This document shows, one piece after another, positions 44,437 through 54,834 of a stretch of 64,000 nucleotides of DNA. The stretch spans positions 63,008 to 127,007 of the forward strand of contig MJCC01000008.1 of assembly GCA_001766655.1 (NCBI GenBank). Direction: 5' to 3'. Numbering within the stretch: the first letter of the stretch is position 1; each line of letters begins with the position of its first letter. Below the pieces are notes generated by a model, which worked only from the letters and a program-made list of their open reading frames with translations, searched no databases and was not told where the DNA came from. A program made the position numbers and the translations under genes. Source of the stretch: Phytomonas francai. Taxonomy: Eukaryota; Euglenozoa; Kinetoplastea; Trypanosomatida; Trypanosomatidae.

Positions 44437-45084
44437 ACAAGTTATGGACCCTCGGGGTAAGGAGGGGAGGACCCTTGCTTAAATGTGGGCTTACCATGTA
44501 TTCCCCCCACACCGATATTACCATTTAATATCAGCATCAAATGGTTAGAAGAAGCTCTGTTTTCCTTTCTATGAAAGCAAATAAATGTCTCTGATATTAC
44601 CGCTCTCAAGAATTGACACTGTCAGCGAATTGCTATTTAGTAAAGCATATTGTACCCTATAAATCTTACGAAAAGCTTACTAAGGGGGAGAAAAGAGGAG
44701 AGGAGAGCACTCTCAAAAGGGGTATGTTGTTATTTGGCAGGGTGTATGCGATCATGCGAGGGGTGATGGGTTCCTCTATAAAAGCGTTGATGCATAGCGA
44801 CCGATCTTGACTTCCTTATCCCTATCTGTATCACGGTAACATGAAATGTGCGGTTCGCAGACGGTCTCCCCATTCTTTTTCTTTTTTCCTGTTTTTGCTC
44901 TTTAATCCCCCCCCCCCTCCCTCTTTCCCACATACGCGCCCCAAAGTAGAGGGAACGGAAGGGACTAGAACCGAAGCGAAGCCTACACTGCCGTCGCGCC
45001 CATCGACCCCGTCCTTGTGGCATCGCCCCCATACCGAGAGTTTGTGCGAAAGCGTGGGTGTGTGCCGACGCACTGTGCGCGTGT
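44437..45084. other. Spacer, no gene seen
   Basis: AT-rich first half, then a C/T tract (about 44870-44930 with a run of C at 44909-44917) that would serve the carrier gene downstream. Candidate acceptor AGs follow at 44947 and later. A 65-codon stretch from TTG at 44613 is not convincing. Confidence 0.4.
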
Positions 45085-46116
45085 ATGGCTGTCAACGTGC
45101 ATACATGCGAATGCGTGCGGGTGCCTCTGGCCGCCGGTGTGGCGGAGCGCGCGCCGCCCTCCGCTGTGACGCGCTCCTGGTCCGACGTGCACGCGGGCCG
45201 CATGCTCGCGTCCCTGACCTCCGCCTCCGCGGCCGTCGGCCTGCTCGCCCACCCCCTCTTCCTCGTCATCGCGCGGCAGCAGTGCGCGACGGGGCGGGTG
45301 ACGGCGGCGGACGTGGCGTGGGGGGTGCTGCAGGGCCACGGGCTGCGCGGGCTCTACCGGGGCGCGGGCGCCGCGACCACCGGCACCGTCCTCAGCGACC
45401 TCGTCTACTACCTCTGCCTCGAGTACGGGAAGGAGCGTCTGCCGCACGGCGACCGGGCGTGGCGCAGCTTCGGCGCCGGCCTCCTCGCCGACGCCTTCTC
45501 GACCCCGCTCTTCAACCCCTTCGCGGTCGTCTCGCAGGTGCAGATGGTCGCCGGGGGGTCCTCCGCGAGCGGGCACAACTACATGTCCGCCTGGCGGACG
45601 ATGCTCACGCTCACAAAGGAGCAGGGCGTTCGACGGCTCTTCCGCGGCACGCTGCTGACCCTGGCGCTCGCCCCACTGACGGGGGCGTGGTGGTTTACCT
45701 ACGAACTTTTGAAGGGCTACGCGTACGGCGTCGCCCCTACCGTAGGGGCTTCGATTTCGAGAGCCCTCCCCGCCTCGTTGATCGCGCGGCTGCCCGAGTA
45801 CTGTACCTCAATAACCGATAATCTCGTGATCAACTGCCTTGTCGCGATGTCCACGAACGTGGGGATCGGGATCGTCGCAAACCCTATTTACGTCCTGCGG
45901 CTTCGGCTGCAGGTGAACAAAACAGTAAGAAATGTGCGGTGCCCGATATTCTACATCTTGAAGGATATCCTTCAGCATGAGGGGGTGCGCGCGCTGTGGA
46001 AAGGGCTTGGTGTTAATCTGTTCATGGCAGCGATTGGAGGCTGCGTGTTTGGGATGACGTATGAAAGCGCTAAGAAGTTTTCGGATCACACTGACGTAAT
46101 TCCCTCGCCTGGTTGA
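45085..46116 (+). CDS. Divergent mitochondrial carrier family (SLC25) protein
   Basis: 343 aa from the ATG at 45085. A later Met at 45202 could also start it and would remove a Cys/Val-rich leader. Three carrier repeats are visible: HPLFLVIARQQ with GLRGLYRGAG; NPFAVVSQVQM with GVRRLFRGTLLTLALAP; NPIYVLRLRLQ with GVRALWKGLGVNLF. The signature prolines are kept, but the acid of the P-x-[DE]-x-x-[KR] motifs is missing in all three (PLF, PFA, PIY), so the matrix salt-bridge network is degenerate. That resembles non-classical carriers. The substrate cannot be told. A GC-rich alternative frame (44841-45821) overlaps and is a shadow. Confidence 0.82.
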   Translation: MAVNVHTCECVRVPLAAGVAERAPPSAVTRSWSDVHAGRMLASLTSASAAVGLLAHPLFLVIARQQCATGRVTAADVAWGVLQGHGLRGLYRGAGAATTGTVLSDLVYYLCLEYGKERLPHGDRAWRSFGAGLLADAFSTPLFNPFAVVSQVQMVAGGSSASGHNYMSAWRTMLTLTKEQGVRRLFRGTLLTLALAPLTGAWWFTYELLKGYAYGVAPTVGASISRALPASLIARLPEYCTSITDNLVINCLVAMSTNVGIGIVANPIYVLRLRLQVNKTVRNVRCPIFYILKDILQHEGVRALWKGLGVNLFMAAIGGCVFGMTYESAKKFSDHTDVIPSPG

Positions 46117-47439
46117 GTTCTCAAAAGAGTGAGGCGTTGCTTTTTCCCCTCCGCTCCCCCTCCCCCCTCTTCATGCACATGAGTATTGGATGACTTAAGG
46201 CGGGTAGGGTGTCTCACGCAAGTCTATTCAAAGAGGAAGGGAGGAAAGAGACTCATCATGAGGAGTATATTTTATTGCCATACCTTATCTTTATCATCGC
46301 CGGATGCTTAGAGCTTTTGGAGTTTAGGAGTAGTAGATGGCGGTGGAGTGTGTAACCAACACTCATTGGAGACTCTACACCATAGTTAATCGAGGGGAGC
46401 GCATACCACTGTCTTTGTGAACTCCTCCAAGGATAGACCAAGTGTTAAATAAATGCGCTTGGCTATGCGTTTTTCTATTCCGTTAGGATATAATTGGAAA
46501 AAGGGCCCAATAAAAGGAAAATAACACAGAATCGTGGTCTCCTCACCTACCCACCCCTCAGGAGAACACTTTTCTATTGTGATATATCCCCTCCTCCCCC
46601 CCCCCCCTCTAACAATTCCCTTGAGTTCCGCTTTAATGACTAATTTTTCAGTATTCAACTTACCCCTGTCCCATTCCTTTTTGTTCGTAAATTTAATCCC
46701 GAAACATTTTTTTTTAAAGATATCCTCAACCATACCACACAATCTTTTTTTTTCCTCATAATAGGAATAAACTTAAAACTTATTTTTCCTTCGTACTTTT
46801 GAAATATCTTCTCAGGCGTAAACCTTACCCTTCGCATCGCTTTACGAGTTTCCACTTTTCCGGCTCTACTTGCGATATATCGTACTCTGCCTTTTTGTGC
46901 GCAGACATCGGAAGCGTCGTCTAATCATAAAGAAACTTTATATACATTTTTTTATTATCACGCTAAGCAAAGTAGTTGCTTCATTTCCAAGCATTCATTC
47001 TCTCTCACCAACAATTAACTTTGCCGTTCAAACTCTTTGGCCAGATCACACCACCGCGTAACTCCTCTTATTTATCAAATACAGACGCGAAGCAAAGAAT
47101 TTGGTGGTGCCATCTTTCCACAAGTGCGTGAAAATCTCAAGTGTGTCACACTACTTTATAAATATTTTCACTTATTTATTGTTGTTTGTGTTTGCTTTGT
47201 AATATATATAAATAAATATATATATATATATACATATATTTATTTATATAGATATATATCTCACTCCTCCTCCCCTCCCCTCTCCCGTCGTCCGGGCCTG
47301 TCCTCACAAGTGCTTTACGTTTTCTGCAACTCACACTCGGGTTTTAATCAGCTAAAACGTGTGGACGATAGGGACCTGTGAAAGCGACCATTGCCGCGGT
47401 ATCGATTCCGCCTCCGCCCCTCTTCTCTCCAGCCCCAAA
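46117..47439. other. 1.3 kb spacer, no gene seen
   Basis: C/T-rich after the carrier stop (46140-46170), a C-run at 46595-46608, several T-runs, an AT/TA array (about 47201-47262) and a C/T tract (47262-47300) that may drive splicing of the next gene. An open stretch at 46870-47061 lacks a good context. The frame of the next gene is open from a GTG at 47359. Confidence 0.5.
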
Positions 47440-49833
47440 ATGAACGCGTTGAAGGTGGCGGTGCTGCATCACGGCTCTCACCCCGAGCACAGCTTCCTAC
47501 GACTCCCCTACGCCCCGCAGGGGCACCAATGCACGATCTGCAAAGCCGCCACGAACAACTCCGAGGTGGCGTGGTTCCGCTGCCGCGAGGCCGACTGCCC
47601 CACGCTGCTCTGCAAAAAGTGCTTTGAGGTGGAAGAGCAGCTGTTCGACTCCGTGCAGGTGGTGATACGGAGCCCGCTCATCCCGCACGACGACGCCACC
47701 GCCGCGGTGCACACCCGCCCACGGGCAAGCAGCCATAAGCTCGCCCCGCTCTACGCGGGAAAGTTCATGGAGGTGGTCTCCCGGGCAGTCTGCGCGGAGG
47801 ATCCGAAGCTGGTCTACTTCCGCCTGCGCTCCGGAGGGTGGATTAACTCGAAGCACGTGGTGTGCGCGATACCTTCTGAAAATCTTATAGAAAGCCTAGC
47901 TTGGATTCACCTAAGAGCCAACACTGGGATTGGCAATCCTGGCGCAAGCTGCAGCGCTTGCCTGGATATCATGCCCGAGATGGTGATCGACTACATCGTG
48001 GGGACAATCACGTTTCTGGAGACGAGCCCTCCCTATGGTATCATTATGGCCGCCATCTCGCTCTATCCCATTCAACACGTTATCTCCACGTTGTCATCGC
48101 CCGCCGGCCTCGGCGGCTACTCCCATCACGAGGAGAATGAAGAAAGCGCTGGCGGCAGGCCGTCCTCGGGGTCTGACCTAGCCGCGCTGAGGTCCCACAG
48201 TGCACTGATCGAAAACATCATCAGTTTTATTTACAATGTTTTGCACTTTGCGTTCAACAAGCTGGAATGCAGCATTAACGATGGCGAACACGTAGAGGAC
48301 GGTACGATGTTATCCCTTTTCGAGGATGTCATCGCGGGGTGCGTGTTGGTGGCCTATAACCTTCAGCGGCAGGGCCTGGCCGAGCTGCCTCGGGAGTTTG
48401 CCAGCCTGATGCTGCGTACACTTGTGCTGTTCGGGCGGATTCACATTTTTATGCGCTCCTATGACGGGCCTGTGGAGCCGCTCAGGCTGCAGGAGCCCGC
48501 CGTCATCACCTCCCACATGGACCTGCCCTGCGAACGCGCCCGCCTCTACCGCCTCTGCAGCTTCGTGACGGATGTCGCCGGCCGGGTGCTACTCGCGATG
48601 CGCGCAACCCCCACGCCCCTCGACGCCAAGGACCTCAAACCGATACGGGAGCAGCTCTCGTACGCGCCCAACGAGGTCCTTGAGAAGACCTTCTGTGAGC
48701 TTTTGGCGGTTTGCATGCGAAGGGGCGAGGCTGCGCAGCGTCAGTTCTTTAGCCTCGATCCTCTCGAGATTATCGTCCGGCTCGCCAAGCAAGCCACCCT
48801 CGCGGAGAGCCAAATCGCTGTGGTTCGGCTGGTTGCCGACGCGGCCCACCGCTGCCCACGGAACATCGCCCTCATGTCGTCTGTGGTGATCTACCCGCTG
48901 ATCAAGATGGCGAGCGCCTCGTACAGCGCGGCGGCGCTCTCAACGGCCCTGGACTGCTTCAGTGATCTCGTCTTCAACGACCCCCGCGCGGGCGAGGCGG
49001 GCCCCGCGCGCGGGCTCGAGCCGCAAATCGTCAGCCCCGAGGCCCCGGGGACGCTCTGCACGCGCGTCCTCTACCCGAACGCGGCCCCCTTTCAACTGAT
49101 GCACCCCTTCACGCTCGAGAGCGGGGCGATGGTGAACTACTGCGGGGCCTGCGCGCGCGCCCACCCGCCGGAGGGCCTCTCCCTCGCCGACGCCCCCGAC
49201 GCGGCCGCGTACGGCTTCTTCTGCTGCCAGTGCGCGGGCTGCGAGCGCGGGGGGGGCCGGGGGCCCCTTCCCCCGCCGACGACGCCGCGCACCGCCGCGA
49301 TCACGATGCTGACGGCCGCGGGCCTCGAGAACCTGCTCGCGGCGAGCCTCAAGGCCTACCCGGACAACCCCGCGGTGCTCAACGCCGTCGGTGGCGTCGT
49401 CCTCCGCATGGAGGTGGCCGAGGAGGTCGTCAAGACGCTCTTCTACGTCCTGGCGGAGCGCCAGGATCTCCGTGCCTACGCGGAGGCCGCCCTCGCCGTG
49501 GCCTCGCGGGCCTTTCTGCCCGCCATAGAAACCCTCTGCAAGAAATACCCCGATAGCGCCCTAACGGAGTACATCCGCGGGCCACTTGGCAGTACGACCC
49601 CTTGTAGAATATCGAGGAACAGCCAGACGCCGAGCGGCGTCATCTGCCCGAGCAAGAGCGAGGCAGGCCTTTCGCTGTCCCCGTACGGCGTCTCAGCCTA
49701 CCAAAGCTCCTGCAAGAGTGATGGCTACCAAAGCACCATTTTCCAAACTAACATCCACGCCGCTGTTGATCTCTTTCCCGATAACGTCGTCTCTTCAAGA
49801 ATGGTATTAGGTGATACGAACAAAGTGCGATAA
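47440..49833 (+). CDS. Large hypothetical protein with two Cys-rich zinc-finger-like motifs
   Basis: 797 aa from the ATG at 47440. Near the N-terminus a motif HQCTICKAATNNSEVAWFRC is followed by CPTLLCKKC (about 47527-47620): Cys-x2-Cys, then paired Cys spaced like a ZZ, DC1 or B-box zinc finger. A second cluster, YCGACARAHPP and FFCCQCAGCERG (about 49138-49250), lies in the C-terminal third. Between them the protein is helical and hydrophobic in a way that suggests armadillo/HEAT-like repeats (for example ENIISFIYNVLHFAFNKL, ALDCFSDLVFND). The C-terminal 80 residues are Ser-rich and disordered. No family recognised. GC content rises sharply at about 48960-49500, covering the second Cys cluster. 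Confidence 0.75.
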   Translation: MNALKVAVLHHGSHPEHSFLRLPYAPQGHQCTICKAATNNSEVAWFRCREADCPTLLCKKCFEVEEQLFDSVQVVIRSPLIPHDDATAAVHTRPRASSHKLAPLYAGKFMEVVSRAVCAEDPKLVYFRLRSGGWINSKHVVCAIPSENLIESLAWIHLRANTGIGNPGASCSACLDIMPEMVIDYIVGTITFLETSPPYGIIMAAISLYPIQHVISTLSSPAGLGGYSHHEENEESAGGRPSSGSDLAALRSHSALIENIISFIYNVLHFAFNKLECSINDGEHVEDGTMLSLFEDVIAGCVLVAYNLQRQGLAELPREFASLMLRTLVLFGRIHIFMRSYDGPVEPLRLQEPAVITSHMDLPCERARLYRLCSFVTDVAGRVLLAMRATPTPLDAKDLKPIREQLSYAPNEVLEKTFCELLAVCMRRGEAAQRQFFSLDPLEIIVRLAKQATLAESQIAVVRLVADAAHRCPRNIALMSSVVIYPLIKMASASYSAAALSTALDCFSDLVFNDPRAGEAGPARGLEPQIVSPEAPGTLCTRVLYPNAAPFQLMHPFTLESGAMVNYCGACARAHPPEGLSLADAPDAAAYGFFCCQCAGCERGGGRGPLPPPTTPRTAAITMLTAAGLENLLAASLKAYPDNPAVLNAVGGVVLRMEVAEEVVKTLFYVLAERQDLRAYAEAALAVASRAFLPAIETLCKKYPDSALTEYIRGPLGSTTPCRISRNSQTPSGVICPSKSEAGLSLSPYGVSAYQSSCKSDGYQSTIFQTNIHAAVDLFPDNVVSSRMVLGDTNKVR

Positions 49834-51199
49834 CCGTGGCCGTTGCCAACGGTATTCCGTGTTCAGGGGGATTCCATCGCTAGGGAGGGCCCGGAGTCCA
49901 CTTCTTTCCCTTTTTAACGCGTGGGGCTGCATTCGCAGCGCGCCACTCAATCGCTTGGGAGGGGGGCGATAAAATCTCTTTCTGTGTGTAGACAGAAGGA
50001 AACATAGAACATATTCACTAAGGTTATCTCTAGATCCTTGAAGAGGAGATATGTTTTTTTCTAATTTTAAGTGTAGTTCCTTTTTATATTTTTAGGGGGA
50101 GGGGGGGGGGGCGGGAATGCCAAGGATGTATACGGAAAAAGAATGATAATACTCCTCTCACCCCCGGGCTCCTTTACCTACACAATAAAATTTTATGTTT
50201 AGTATATAGGAAACAATAAGGGCGAGTAATTTTGCTTCAAGGAAGCTTTTGATAAAGGAATTATTTGAAGGATAGAGGAAAGTTTCTGTATACCTTAATT
50301 CTGTATTTATCTCCCTTGATGTGCTCTTGTATAGGTGAAGAAATAGGCAATAATTTTCCCCTTTCTAGGAGTGCTTTTTTTTTTGCCGGATAGTAAATGC
50401 GTTTTTATGACACAAATATCGACGTATATCTGATGCAAAATAAAAATTCAAGATCAGAGGTGGAATATTTCAGCTAAATGAGGCACATTTATATCATTTA
50501 GTATTATATCTATACATTCTATTATCAATTTTCGTACTAAAGGTATAAGAAAAAAAGGGACAAAGAGTTGATTTCAGCAATGTGTCTTTTGGATTATGGA
50601 CTTAGTAGCACACCTTAGCGCACAAAGTGTATTAAAAATAGTGACCTTGGGGTAGTAGAAGTTAACAAGACAAATGGCCGAAAAGACTAAGCATCATTGT
50701 ACAGTTATGATACTGTTCTAATTTTAGTCTGCATACAAATATTTATGTGTGTATAATCCATTTTTTCCGTTGGGATTGTAAACGTTTTACATAGCGATGG
50801 ATAGATGATCACGTGTGATTGCCTTAAGGAAAAAATCTAAGCGTGTGTATAGAGGAATGGAAATACATTTGGAATGATTTGTATCGACGGCCCTATTAAA
50901 AAGCTTTCGATAGTGCTAATTTACATTTAGTTGATAGAGCTTCGCGTTGTTCCAATGTTGAGGTATGCATTTATGAAAAGAAAAAAAACAGTAATAATGG
51001 GTGGGGTGAGGGACTGGTTGGTCTCTTATATTCAAACAAATGATGTCTTTTTGCGGCTATGCTAAGAGGATACAACTATGGTTTTATCCCCCCCCCCCCC
51101 CCTTGGTGTTGTTCTTTTCCGCCACAGAAGCCTTAGCGCAAATTCTATAGTAGCAGGTGCAGAAGGGATAAACAACACACACGAAAGGGTCCTAGGGAA
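49834..51199. other. 1.4 kb spacer, no gene seen
   Basis: AT-rich with G-runs near 50099-50111, a T-run at 50378-50385 and a C-run at 51089-51102 within a pyrimidine tract that may serve the DRC1 gene. No coding-like stretch or RNA gene recognised on either strand. Confidence 0.5.
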
Positions 51200-53182
51200 A
51201 TGGATGCCCTGCTGGTGGCGCAGGAGCAGCGCATCTCGGAGCGCCGCAACCGCATTCGGCGAAACATCGAGAACGCGATGGCATCGCCGTCAAACGGCGG
51301 CAGGGATACCGCGGGGGGGACCTCATTCCCGGTGCCGCGATGGGAGGGCGAAACGGCAGCCGAGGAGGCCGAGCGGGCGATGCGCGATATTCTCGATGAC
51401 GCGGCGCGAGCGGTGACGGAGTTTCGAGTCAAAGCCGGCACCAGCGAGGCCGAACGGCGCCAGAAAGAGGAGGAGCGAACCGCCACGTTCAAGGGGGAAA
51501 TCGGCGATGAGGCTCAAGAAACTGAAATTAGGTTTAACGCGATTGCTCTTCGTTTCGAGACGCTTAACAATCAGACCGTCCCCCATGAACTTCGAGACGC
51601 CTTGGTAGAACAAGAGAAGCAGTGCGGCGAGTTGCTAGATAGCAAAGATGTGATTCTGCAGAAGCTTCAAGCCTACTTGGACGAAAAGGAAGAGGAGTAT
51701 GTCGAACTTCTGCAACAAAACAGAATAGACGTCGAGGAGATGGTGCAGACGATGCGCGATAAAACTGAGAAAATGCTTGATGCATACGCGCTGCAGCTTG
51801 ATTTGGTTGAAAAGACCTACGAAAAGGAGCGCCGTGAGCTGATGGAAAAGCATAGTGAAGAAATCCAACAGCTCATCAAAACGCGGCGGACGCGTGAAAC
51901 AGACTACCGTAAGGCGCGAGAGGCAAAGCTTCTGGACACGCAGGCCAAGCTCACAGAAAAGTACGAGGAGAGCTACGAGGAGTTTAATGAATCCAAGAAA
52001 AAGTATCTTGGGGAGATGGGGGCCCTCGCTGAGGAGCTTGCTAAGTGCAAGGCAGACTTTATGCTCAACGGAGAACGGCTCAATTACAACCTCCAGGTAT
52101 TGCGGGAGCGTTTGAAGGAGAACAAGGCTGTGCAGAGCCAATACAAACGTAAGCTAGCAAGACTTCAAGAAACTCTAAGCAATCTCGTCATGCGGCACCG
52201 TGAATCGGAGAGCAAGTACCAGAAAGCGAATAAAAACCTTACCGCTCAGCTTCACCGCACCAGCGCCCACTACAGGGATATCCAGCATAAGTTCCAGCTC
52301 TTTGAAAAGACCGACAAGGCAAAGTACAAACAACTGTACAACATGCACAACCAGCACTGCAAGCGGCTGGTCCATCGCTGCCTGCAGGTGGACAGGGTGA
52401 TCTTCGAGGACATCCTCAACGTCCCTTGGAGTCCGCCCGACCTGAAGTTTTGGCCAGAGGAGCAGGAGGACTTGGAGGGGCTGGACATGGGCACCGAGGT
52501 GGGCGCCGCGCAGGCCCCCATTGAGCTTGATCCACCCGCCCGCATGATGCTCCAGATGCTCCGCAGCCAGGCGCCCTTCTTGGTGGATGCAAACGTCCAT
52601 GCCGCCATCGAAGCGATTCAAGGCACCACAAAGGAGCAGGCGGACGTCGAGTCGATCCTGACAACACTGAAGCTGAACAAGACGGATGAGGTACGAGATA
52701 TGCTGGAATACTTTATGGTTGATCAATACGATGCCGGTGATGCGGTTGCGCTTATTAGTCCACAAGAAGCTGTACAAGCACTCAACGCGTTCTTAAAGGA
52801 CCGCAGAAACAGGGAAAAGCAGGAACTTCAGGAGAATGCTGAAGCGGGTGCACAAGGTCAAGGCGGTAACGCCACCGACCCCCAGAGAGAAGTCACGGAG
52901 AAGAAGAAAGCCGAAGAACGACACGTGGCAGAGGTAAACTATTGGAAGCGATTGGCTGAATGCGTCCCTGCGGAACATCTGGAGATGTGGGACGCACTAG
53001 AGAAGGCACTTGAACAATATCTCTCTCAACTTCGGCAGCGGAAGTCACTTATAGAAAGCACGGACACGCTTCGTGTGCAAAACCAGGAGCTTAAAGAACT
53101 CCTTCAGGAGTACACACGCAGCAAGATAAACTATGAGTTGCGCGCACCTCCGCAATTGGTCATGCAAAATTCGCAAGTGTAA
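51200..53182 (+). CDS. DRC1: Dynein regulatory complex subunit 1 (DRC1/CCDC164)
   Basis: 660 aa, mostly coiled coil. Family-specific stretches: EKTYEKERRELMEKHSEEIQ, EMGALAEELAKCKADFMLN, RLNYNLQVLRERLKENK, RKLARLQETLSNLVMRHRES, LTAQLHRTSAHYRDIQHKFQ, then LVHRCLQVDRVIFEDILNVPW, the DRC1 end of the central rod. The C-terminal part (about residues 540-650) has the second conserved domain, with LAECVPAEHLEMWDALEKALEQY. DRC1 is a core, assembly-critical part of the nexin-dynein regulatory complex linking outer doublets in the motile flagellum. The start is the ATG at 51200 after a purine-rich leader. Confidence 0.88.
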   Translation: MDALLVAQEQRISERRNRIRRNIENAMASPSNGGRDTAGGTSFPVPRWEGETAAEEAERAMRDILDDAARAVTEFRVKAGTSEAERRQKEEERTATFKGEIGDEAQETEIRFNAIALRFETLNNQTVPHELRDALVEQEKQCGELLDSKDVILQKLQAYLDEKEEEYVELLQQNRIDVEEMVQTMRDKTEKMLDAYALQLDLVEKTYEKERRELMEKHSEEIQQLIKTRRTRETDYRKAREAKLLDTQAKLTEKYEESYEEFNESKKKYLGEMGALAEELAKCKADFMLNGERLNYNLQVLRERLKENKAVQSQYKRKLARLQETLSNLVMRHRESESKYQKANKNLTAQLHRTSAHYRDIQHKFQLFEKTDKAKYKQLYNMHNQHCKRLVHRCLQVDRVIFEDILNVPWSPPDLKFWPEEQEDLEGLDMGTEVGAAQAPIELDPPARMMLQMLRSQAPFLVDANVHAAIEAIQGTTKEQADVESILTTLKLNKTDEVRDMLEYFMVDQYDAGDAVALISPQEAVQALNAFLKDRRNREKQELQENAEAGAQGQGGNATDPQREVTEKKKAEERHVAEVNYWKRLAECVPAEHLEMWDALEKALEQYLSQLRQRKSLIESTDTLRVQNQELKELLQEYTRSKINYELRAPPQLVMQNSQV

Positions 53183-53619
53183 ACGTGGGCAGGGGGGGGG
53201 GGGGGGGAATAGGAAGGCTAATAACTCCGACGCGATGGGGTGATGTACATATTGCAGACCTATTCTTTTGGTGAATCTGCTTGAATGTTTTGTGGTTGCT
53301 GGATTGGTTGCTATTTGATGTAAATTATGAAGCTGCATCTCTTCTTTGTGTCCTCTTTATATTTACTTTGTGATCACTTGAACACGGATGGAAGCACACG
53401 AAATATCGATTTCCTTTTCCTAAAAAGGGCAGAGCTGTTTTTCCTACATACACACTATGTTGGCTCACCCTCTATAATGAAATCTGGATGCTTACATTTT
53501 GATCTGTATTTGCCTAAATTAAACGTTGATTACTCTTTCCTTCCTTTAGCTTTGAGATTAGCGATAAGAAGACGATTAGCTTATCTCCAAGCTCTCAGCT
53601 ATTCTTATTACGAATAAAA
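53183..53619. other. Spacer, no gene seen
   Basis: G-run at about 53192-53206 just after the DRC1 stop, then AT-rich sequence with short pyrimidine tracts. A 96-codon open stretch (53327-53617) ending two bases before the next ATG is rich in Leu/Tyr/Phe and reads the presumed splice region. I reject it as a gene. Confidence 0.45.
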
Positions 53620-54204
53620 ATGTACCCAACCGCATCTGGGGGGCAAGGCCAATTTGTCATCGGCCAGGCTTTTGGACCAACGTCCATTAACATACATGGC
53701 TCTATCCCAGCTACCGTGGTGGACAATCAATTTGAGCCCAATTTCCGACAATTTGATTTTTTCCTTGAAAACAAGGAAGTTCCTGATGTAGACACTGTGG
53801 AAAGAGTCTATAAGACGCCGGAGGGAGATGCAAATAGGAAATTCTATCAGTTGTTTAGCAGCAATCTGCGCTGCTGCCCAGTCTTAGTGACCAGCATTTT
53901 TGGGGCTGCCTTCGCCAACTACGTGTATACGCGCCTGCTAAATCGGTCTGGCACGTCCGTTCGCTGGGGTTTCTGGAAATGCTATGCAGCTATCCTTATT
54001 TGGAACAACTTTACAAAGTACTATGCTCGGGAAAGATACTTCCAGAGAGATTTTCAGCGGAATCAACTGTACTCCCACGATGAGCTCCGCCATCAACGCG
54101 ATCGACAGCGTGTGCGGGAGGCGCTCTATGAGAAGAACTTTGTCACGAACCCTATTGCTGAATATCGCGTCAAAGCGTGGCAGGTGGCCGACCGTTTTGC
54201 GTAG
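53620..54204 (+). CDS. Hypothetical protein with hydrophobic hairpin, 194 aa
   Basis: The N-terminal ~80 residues are polar (GGQGQFVIGQAFGPTSINIHG, then FEPNFRQFDFFLENKEVPD). Residues about 86-133 hold two hydrophobic stretches (CCPVLVTSIFGAAFANYVY; WGFWKCYAAILIWNNFTKYY) separated by a short basic loop, likely a membrane hairpin. The C-terminus is a charged helix (ERYFQRDFQRNQLYSHDELR, then RQRVREALYE). Size and layout resemble kinetoplastid-specific inner-membrane subunits, but no family is recognised. The ATG at 53620 follows an A-rich leader. Confidence 0.65.
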   Translation: MYPTASGGQGQFVIGQAFGPTSINIHGSIPATVVDNQFEPNFRQFDFFLENKEVPDVDTVERVYKTPEGDANRKFYQLFSSNLRCCPVLVTSIFGAAFANYVYTRLLNRSGTSVRWGFWKCYAAILIWNNFTKYYARERYFQRDFQRNQLYSHDELRHQRDRQRVREALYEKNFVTNPIAEYRVKAWQVADRFA

Positions 54205-54834
54205 AAAAAAAAAGGAAAAGAAAGCGTAGTCGGCTTGCGAGGCATTCATATATATATATATGATTAGATTTAGCTGGAGCAGTATGGTATCAACTCATAG
54301 GAGCAAGGCGAGAGAGCGGGAACGGGGTCCTATTGTATTTGCAGTAGCAGTTATTAGAATTTATTTAGCGTTTTCTAACGAATTAATACAAAAATAGTTA
54401 TTTAGGGTATTTGGAGTGTGTGAAATTTGTAAGGACAGAATAGTTTCCTATTCTACTAAATTGTTGCTATTATATTCAATCAACCGTTATGCATTTATTT
54501 ATAAACTAAAAACTCAAAGAAGAATGCTACGAGGTGAGGGGAGATATGTAATTTGCTTATGGAAAAAGACTTCATCTTAGCATGGCTTTGATTTTTCCTA
54601 CCACTATTATTTGTTTTCCTGGATCACATAGATAAATCTGTCGAACCCAATATACTCTTGGATTGATCTTTTGTATTCCTTCCCCCACGTGCCCTCTTGT
54701 GTTCTTTCAACGCTTGATAGATAAATATACATCAAATACACACATTGCCGCCGCCAATTTATTTTCAGGGTGACCTCTATCAAATAAGTGGTGTGTGACG
54801 AAATTACGAGCAAAGTGTGTTGGTACTTTTCAAT
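54205..54834. other. Spacer, no gene seen
   Basis: AT-rich with an AT run (54248-54261), then mixed sequence. No convincing gene. An acceptor for the next gene may lie in ATTTATTTTCAG (AG at 54768-54769). Confidence 0.45.

Noticed and set aside
53327..53617. 96-codon frame ending just before the 194-aa membrane protein
   Set aside because: Leu/Tyr/Phe-rich, reads through the presumed UTR and splice region, with no distinct acceptor.
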